Positions 59,356-64,000 of a stretch of DNA of 64,000 nucleotides are shown here, piece by piece; within the stretch, counting starts at the first letter, position 1; each line of letters opens with the position of its first letter. The translations under genes and the position numbers were made by a program. Origin of the DNA: an uncultured Clostridia bacterium (GTDB taxonomy: Bacteria > Bacillota > Clostridia > TANB77 > CAG-508); assembly GCA_934162535.1 (NCBI GenBank), contig CAKPJC010000007.1, positions 1 to 64,000 on the forward strand, written 5' to 3'. The notes beneath the pieces are model-generated. The model saw nothing but the letters and a program-made list of their open reading frames with translations. It was not told where the DNA came from and did no database searches.

Positions 59356-61992
59356 TTATAACCAATTCCCAACCTTTTTAATATATATTTTCTTTACAAA
59401 CTGAATTAAAATCACATATAATATAGTTAATCCTGCTATTATTAAATAATATAATGGTGGCATTATTTCAAAATGGAATGATTCAATATTATGTAATAAT
59501 ATTGGTGCAAATATTGTTCCTATTATCGTAACAATTGTTAAACATGTTAGTACTGGATTCGCTTTTGACTGTACAAAAGGTATTTTCGCAGTACGAACAA
59601 AATGAATTATCAATGTTTCACTTATTAGGCACTCAACAAACCATGCTGTTTGGAAATAGCTTTCACTTACATTTCCATTATATCCTAATATAAACCAAAA
59701 TGCTAAAAATGCTAATACATCTATTATTGAGCTTACAGGCCCCATTACATTCATAAATGTTCCCAGCCCTTTAGTATCCCATTTTTTGGGTTTCATCAAA
59801 AATTCCTTGTCAACATTATCATATGGTATTCCTATTTGAGAAAAGTCATATAAAAAGTCTTGAATTAACATTTGAATTGGCAATAATGGTAAGAATGGTA
59901 AGAAAATACTTGCTATAAATATACTAAATACATCTCCAAAGTCTGAGCTTAATGCCATTTTCATATATTTTATAATATTGCCATATACTTTTCTTCCTTC
60001 TATCACTCCATTAAATATTACTTTTAAACTTTTTTCTAGCAAAATAATGTCACTTGCTTCCTTTGCAATATCTGTAGCTGTATTTACACATATTCCAACA
60101 TCGGCATTATGTAATGATGGTGCATCATTTACGCCATCTCCCATATATCCCACAACATGTCCATTTTGTCTTAGTATTTTTATTATTCTTTCTTTTTGTA
60201 AAGGATTCATTCTAGCAAAAACATTTACTTCTTCCACTTCTTTTGAAAGTTCCTCATCTGACATATTATCAATATCTGTCCCTAGTAGTATTTTTGAGTT
60301 TTCTATTCCTACCAAATTACAAATATTTTCAGTAGCATATTGGTTATCCCCTGTTAAAATTTTTGTCGTTATTCCATATTCCTTTAATTTCTTTATTGTA
60401 CTTTTCACTTCTTTTTTTGGTGGATCCAAAAATGCCACAAATCCTATAAATTCCATTTCTTTTTCATCATCACTATTAAATATATCTTTTCCTCTATATT
60501 CCATTTTAGATGCTAATGCAATTACTTGCATTCCTTGTCTTGCAAGATCTTCAGCATTTTTGTTGATGTTCTGTATCATTTCTTGATTTAATTCTTTATG
60601 TTTCCCATTAATTTTTACTTTACTGCAACTTTTTAGTACTTCCTCTAATGCTCCTTTAGTGATTATTCTATAATTGTTATCATTTTTTACAACAACACTA
60701 ACCTTTTTTCTAATATAGTCAAACGGGATTTCGTCAATTTTCTCATAATCAATAACTTTATCTTTTATTTTATGCTGAATTCCGTATGTTATCACTGCTT
60801 TATCTACTAAATTTTTCATTCCAGTACTGTAATAGCTGTTTAAGAATGCATATTCTAATATGGATAAATCTTCTTTTCCTTCAACATTTATATATTTTTG
60901 TAATACAATTTTATCAAGTGTTAATGTTCCTGTTTTATCAGTACATAAAACATCTATCGCTCCTAAGTTTTGAATTGACTGGATATTTTTTACCAATGTT
61001 TTTTTCTTTGCAAGTGTTTTCGTTCCTTTAGTTAAATTTACATTTACTATCATAGGCAACATTGTTGGAGTAATTCCAACAGCCACTGATAATGCAAATA
61101 GTACTGCTTCTAATATATCTTTTCGTATAAATGCGTAAATAATAAATACTGCAATTGAAACTATAATCATATATTTTATTAATAATTTTGTAATTCCATT
61201 CATGCCTTTTTCAAAATTTGTTTTTTCTCTTTTATTATCAATCTGTTTTCCCATACTTCCTAAATATGTAGAAAAACCTGTATTAATAACTATAGCTGTT
61301 GCTTTCCCACTTATTACACTGGTTCCCATTAAGCATATATTTGAAAGTGAAAATATTTCATCAGAATTATTAAATTTAGCTGTTTTTTCAATGGGAGCAC
61401 TTTCTCCAGTAAAAACCGATTGATTTAAAAATAAATCTTTATTTTCTATAATCATTACGTCAGCTGGAACGATTGAGCCTGCATTTAGATGAATAATATC
61501 TCCTTTTACAACTTTCTCTGTTCTAATTGTTTGCTCTTTTCCATTCCTTACAACTGTTGCCGTTGAAAACATCTCGCTTTTTAATTTTCTATTAAATTTG
61601 TAAGTTGAATAATCTTGAGCAAATTTTATTATTGCACTTACCAATCCAATTGCTAAAATAATAATCGTTCCTAATGTATCATCACCAACAAATTTATTTA
61701 TTATTGCTAAAACAACTAAAATTAAAATAAACTTATCTTTAAATGAATTCACGAAAAAATATAACCATGAATGTTTCTCGTCTTTTACAACAATATTTTC
61801 CCCATCTTCTTCTAATCTTTGCTCCACTTCTTTATTTGTCAATCCTTTTTCAAAATCAATTTCAAATTCTTGTATTATTTCTTGTTTTTCTTTTTGAGCA
61901 AATTTCTTGTATTTTTCTACTATTTTTTTATCATTATTATTTATTAAATTTTTGTTTTTTAATTTATTCTTAATAAAAAATAATCTAATCAC
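59356..61992 (-). CDS. mgtA: Magnesium-translocating P-type ATPase (second of two)
   Basis: An 878-residue P3B ATPase: TGESAPIEK, DKTGTLTLDK and GDGVNDAPSLHNADVG are intact. Its N-terminus is longer and more basic than that of the first copy (7140-9746), with clear divergence, so the two are old paralogues. The start is GTG 61992 after AAAGGAG, and its first base overlaps the stop codon of the truncated acetyltransferase remnant upstream (GTGA), so it may be translated by coupling from that remnant. Confidence 0.9.
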   Translation of the reverse strand: MIRLFFIKNKLKNKNLINNNDKKIVEKYKKFAQKEKQEIIQEFEIDFEKGLTNKEVEQRLEEDGENIVVKDEKHSWLYFFVNSFKDKFILILVVLAIINKFVGDDTLGTIIILAIGLVSAIIKFAQDYSTYKFNRKLKSEMFSTATVVRNGKEQTIRTEKVVKGDIIHLNAGSIVPADVMIIENKDLFLNQSVFTGESAPIEKTAKFNNSDEIFSLSNICLMGTSVISGKATAIVINTGFSTYLGSMGKQIDNKREKTNFEKGMNGITKLLIKYMIIVSIAVFIIYAFIRKDILEAVLFALSVAVGITPTMLPMIVNVNLTKGTKTLAKKKTLVKNIQSIQNLGAIDVLCTDKTGTLTLDKIVLQKYINVEGKEDLSILEYAFLNSYYSTGMKNLVDKAVITYGIQHKIKDKVIDYEKIDEIPFDYIRKKVSVVVKNDNNYRIITKGALEEVLKSCSKVKINGKHKELNQEMIQNINKNAEDLARQGMQVIALASKMEYRGKDIFNSDDEKEMEFIGFVAFLDPPKKEVKSTIKKLKEYGITTKILTGDNQYATENICNLVGIENSKILLGTDIDNMSDEELSKEVEEVNVFARMNPLQKERIIKILRQNGHVVGYMGDGVNDAPSLHNADVGICVNTATDIAKEASDIILLEKSLKVIFNGVIEGRKVYGNIIKYMKMALSSDFGDVFSIFIASIFLPFLPLLPIQMLIQDFLYDFSQIGIPYDNVDKEFLMKPKKWDTKGLGTFMNVMGPVSSIIDVLAFLAFWFILGYNGNVSESYFQTAWFVECLISETLIIHFVRTAKIPFVQSKANPVLTCLTIVTIIGTIFAPILLHNIESFHFEIMPPLYYLIIAGLTILYVILIQFVKKIYIKKVGNWL

Positions 61993-62165
61993 TTTTGTAT
62001 ATCTCCTTTATTTAATAAACTTTTTATAACTTTACATGGATTTCCTACTGCAACACTATTTGATGGAATATCTTTATTTACAATACTTCCTGCACCTATA
62101 ACAACATTATCTCCAAAGTTAGCATCATATAACTCTCCAGCTATCATCTTATCCTTTTCTGACAT
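61989..62165 (-). pseudogene. maa: Internally deleted maltose O-acetyltransferase remnant
   Basis: A 58-codon frame starts MSEKDKMIAGELYDAN, the Mac-domain start of maltose acetyltransferase, and passes without frameshift into FGDNVVIGAGSIVNKDIPSNSVAVGNPCKVIKSL, the end of the hexapeptide domain. About 120 internal codons, including the active site, are missing. An intact ribosome site (GGAGGG) and in-frame fusion remain, so a short peptide may still be made and may help translate the mgtA gene it touches. Deletion and identity are read by eye. Confidence 0.75.
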
Positions 62166-62213
62166 TGTTTCCCTCCTATCATTAATTTTGTCTTTTCACA
62201 ATGCTTTTTCCGA

Positions 62214-62411
62214 TTATTGTTTTTTGTTATGTTTATTTGTTTTTGATATTTCTTTAAATTTCTTTTTCTTGTTTTTTAGATATCTCTCTGAGTCTGTATT
62301 ATATTGTGATTCTTTTTGCAGTTTTAAATACTGCCCAAATCTTTCCTTTTGCAATTCTCCCTTCTCTATCGCTTCTAATATCCTACATCCTGGTTCATTT
62401 GTATGTGTACA
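62214..62411 (-). pseudogene. rsgA: 3' fragment of rsgA (ribosome small-subunit GTPase)
   Basis: The minus strand from 62411 encodes CTHTNEPGCRILEAIEKGEL then QKERFGQYLKLQKES and a Lys-rich tail, matching the zinc-binding end of RsgA (CxHxxxxGC). A stop codon (TGA) lies three codons upstream and no GTPase part is left. It is a decayed remnant of 66 codons. The rest of 62166-62480 holds no other gene. Confidence 0.7.
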
Positions 62412-62481
62412 ATATGTTCATAAATTCTTATTTTTTTGCCTAGCCTTACACATATTGATGTGAATTTTTTTCTTTTTTGAT

Positions 62482-63006
62482 TTACACATGATTGATATAT
62501 TTATTAAATTCTTTGAAATTAATCCCAACTGGTATTTCAAAAAATTCTTTAGTTGGGCTATCTTTTCCGCCTCTTAATTTTATATAATAATCTACTATTG
62601 CTTTTATTGCTTCCCCTTCTGAATTATATTCATAAATTCCTTTTTTTAGGAAATTAGGATGTTCCATATGATAAACCTTATCATTTTCATAATATAATAT
62701 AAAACAATGCATATGTTCCTCCTCTTCTAAATTCCCATAATCATCTGGTTCAAATATTCTGCAACAGAACATTTTATTTTTTATATTAATTTTATTCAAT
62801 AAGTAATGCATCAGATTAACCTGATCAATACAGGTACCTATTTTATGCTTCAATATTTCTTCAATTGACATTGTTTTATATAGCTTACGAAATTCTTTCA
62901 TTGTGTCTAAATGCTGTTTTCCATTAATATCAATCCACCCATACTCTATGTTTTCATCAATAAACTGATACACATCTTGTGAACATTTTATTTCAGTTAA
63001 TTTCAT
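62482..63006 (-). CDS. Transglutaminase-like cysteine protein
   Basis: The 174-residue protein has the transglutaminase-like triad in order: Cys59 in IGTCIDQVNLM, His in EEHMHCFILYY, and an acidic residue in YHMEHP. Such short cytoplasmic forms are thought to be hydrolases or peptidases of unknown substrates. GAAGGTG precedes ATG. It lies in a region of gene remnants but looks complete. Confidence 0.75.
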   Translation of the reverse strand: MKLTEIKCSQDVYQFIDENIEYGWIDINGKQHLDTMKEFRKLYKTMSIEEILKHKIGTCIDQVNLMHYLLNKINIKNKMFCCRIFEPDDYGNLEEEEHMHCFILYYENDKVYHMEHPNFLKKGIYEYNSEGEAIKAIVDYYIKLRGGKDSPTKEFFEIPVGINFKEFNKYINHV

Positions 63007-63284
63007 CTTTTCACCTTCAATTCACTTCTTGCAATTTTATCTTCTTTGTCTTTCTTAATCTGCTTGTTGTATCTATCTTCCTCTAGGATAGAACATTAGG
63101 ACCACAAAATTATTTTAATATCTTCTCCCATTATTTCAAGATAATCTTTTTCTGCTTGAGTTAAATTTCTGTTACATCTAAATATGCAGATACCATTCTA
63201 TTTAGTAAATCTAATTCTTTTTTTGATAAATTCAAGTCGAACTTCTATTTTAACTTGTCCATCATTAGTTGTATAAAAAATCAT
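63003..63284 (-). pseudogene. RhuM-family remnant with frame breaks
   Basis: From 63284 the minus strand reads MIFYTTNDGQVKIEVRLE, the start of RhuM-type proteins (the family begins FYTTDDGKVKIDVR), then a frame change leads to NLSKKELDLLNRMVSAYLDVTE, typical of RhuM's later part. A third piece, EEDRYNKQIKKDKEDKIARS, runs to a stop next to the transglutaminase gene. The middle of the gene is gone. Fragments are read by eye and their link is likely but not certain. Confidence 0.55.
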
Positions 63285-63306
63285 GTCTCGTTTATTTATA
63301 AATTTA

Positions 63307-63537
63307 TTAATAGTTAATAACAATTTTACCACATGACGAACAGTATTTATCTCTTCCATTCGGATTTTTGCATTCATGTTGAACTACACCATCTCTCCCA
63401 TGGCATTTAGTACAATATGGATTAACAGGATAAATTTTCCTATGTTTTTTATCAAAGCAAAATGTTTCATTAATAATAATTAAAATAATAAATATTATTG
63501 TCAATGATATGCCGATTAAAAATATATTTTTTTTCAT
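63307..63537 (-). CDS. Small membrane protein with a Cys-rich (zinc ribbon-like) outer part
   Basis: A 76-residue protein with one membrane segment (about 4-26) followed by YCTKCHGRDG, C and YCSSCGKIV, five Cys in a zinc-ribbon-like layout. GAGGAG precedes ATG. No family recognised; a redox or binding role is possible. Confidence 0.55.
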   Translation of the reverse strand: MKKNIFLIGISLTIIFIILIIINETFCFDKKHRKIYPVNPYCTKCHGRDGVVQHECKNPNGRDKYCSSCGKIVINY

Positions 63538-63559
63538 CTAAAAATCTCCTCTCCACATA

Positions 63560-64000
63560 TTAATTCACTTTTTTCTTTAATTTTTTTGAATAATATATCA
63601 TATCAGTACAAACTAATTCTCCATCTTTAATTTCTTCTTCATAATTATCTATAAAGAAATTTTTTATTGTTTTTTCGTATTTATCAAAACCTTGTTTTAC
63701 ATAGAAAGGAATATTATTTTCTGTTGTTCCAACTAACATTTTATTATATTTTTGTTTATAGTTATCACATAAATATTTTAGCATTTTTTTAGCATAACCT
63801 TTGCCTCTGTACTTTTCTTTTGTCGCAATATTTTTTAATTCACACGTATCATCATCTACTTTAGTTACAACGGCAACACAAGCAACTTCATTTTTATAAG
63901 TTAAAACAAATAAATCACCACCTACTAAATACTGTCTAACTAACTTTTCACTTGGGTCTGCCTCAAGCAATAAACTCATATATTGCTCTTTATTTTCTCT
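63560..64000 (-). CDS. GNAT-family acetyltransferase, 5' end beyond the window
   Basis: The visible 146 codons belong to a GNAT: ELKNIATKEKYRGKGYAKKMLKYL is the acetyl-CoA loop and FYVKQGFDKYE the C-terminal part. The frame is open through the window edge (RENKEQY before the first visible Met), and relatives start about 5-10 residues further upstream, so ATG 63979 is probably not the true start. Confidence 0.8.
   Translation of the reverse strand, partial: RENKEQYMSLLLEADPSEKLVRQYLVGGDLFVLTYKNEVACVAVVTKVDDDTCELKNIATKEKYRGKGYAKKMLKYLCDNYKQKYNKMLVGTTENNIPFYVKQGFDKYEKTIKNFFIDNYEEEIKDGELVCTDMIYYSKKLKKKVN

Noticed and set aside
59978..60586. 202-codon plus-strand frame
   Set aside because: Antisense shadow of the second mgtA, no ribosome site, Ser/Phe-rich reverse-frame composition.

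Overview
The window is a low-GC, gene-dense stretch of chromosome from a spore-forming or spore-gene-bearing member of the Clostridia (Bacillota). Evidence: spoIVA, spoIVB, an alpha/beta-type and an H-type small acid-soluble spore protein, a Gram-positive type 6S RNA, a class D sortase with its substrate, CpsB/CpsC/CpsD-type polysaccharide control, and AAGGAGG-like ribosome binding sites before almost every gene. TGA is read as stop. Uncultured gut Clostridia are the likely source, but genus cannot be told from sequence alone.

Left part (1-20.9 kb): a membrane-anchored formylglycine-enzyme/C-type-lectin-fold protein (366-2027) whose last ~45 codons are GC-rich, rich in NNC codons and look like the variable region of a diversity-generating retroelement; a UDP-sugar pyrophosphorylase with a separate left-handed beta-helix protein; spoIVA; a magnesium P-type ATPase; dnaE with the 6S RNA gene in front of it; rdgB-yqeY-DUF6873; rpmB; a nucleoside kinase with an RNHCP protein; sspH; rpsF-ssb-rpsR; and two identical tRNA-Gly genes. 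Two orphan genes (4427-5302 and 18380-19069) stand out by higher GC, their own consensus promoters, very similar ribosome-binding leaders and their own terminators.

Middle (21-38 kb), all on the minus strand: a cohesin-bearing, wall-anchored protein beside a large leucine-rich-repeat protein that ends in a dockerin, so the two products may bind each other at the cell surface; spoIVB with a forespore-type promoter; then a Tad/type II secretion-like operon (CpaB-like, two MinD/CpaE-like proteins, a CpaF-like ATPase with an N-terminal membrane segment, one long TadB/TadC-like protein, and six small pilin-like proteins with no visible leader peptide). A HAD phosphatase and a spore protein follow.

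Right-middle (38.6-56.1 kb): two co-directional surface operons. One holds a sortase substrate, class D sortase, a membrane protein and CpsC-CpsD-CpsB. The other runs from a VanZ-like protein through an initiating sugar transferase, three glycosyltransferases, two polysaccharide pyruvyl transferase-like proteins, a short-chain dehydrogenase, a MenD-like thiamine diphosphate enzyme, a polymerase, a flippase and an F420-hydrogenase-beta-like iron-sulfur protein. It should make and export a surface polysaccharide.

Right end (56.3-64 kb): acetyltransferases, a GntR(YtrA)-ABC transporter operon with a clear operator, a second magnesium P-type ATPase, and a zone of decay with remnants of a maltose acetyltransferase gene, rsgA and a RhuM-family gene. 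No CRISPR array, rRNA operon, insertion sequence or prophage module was seen.
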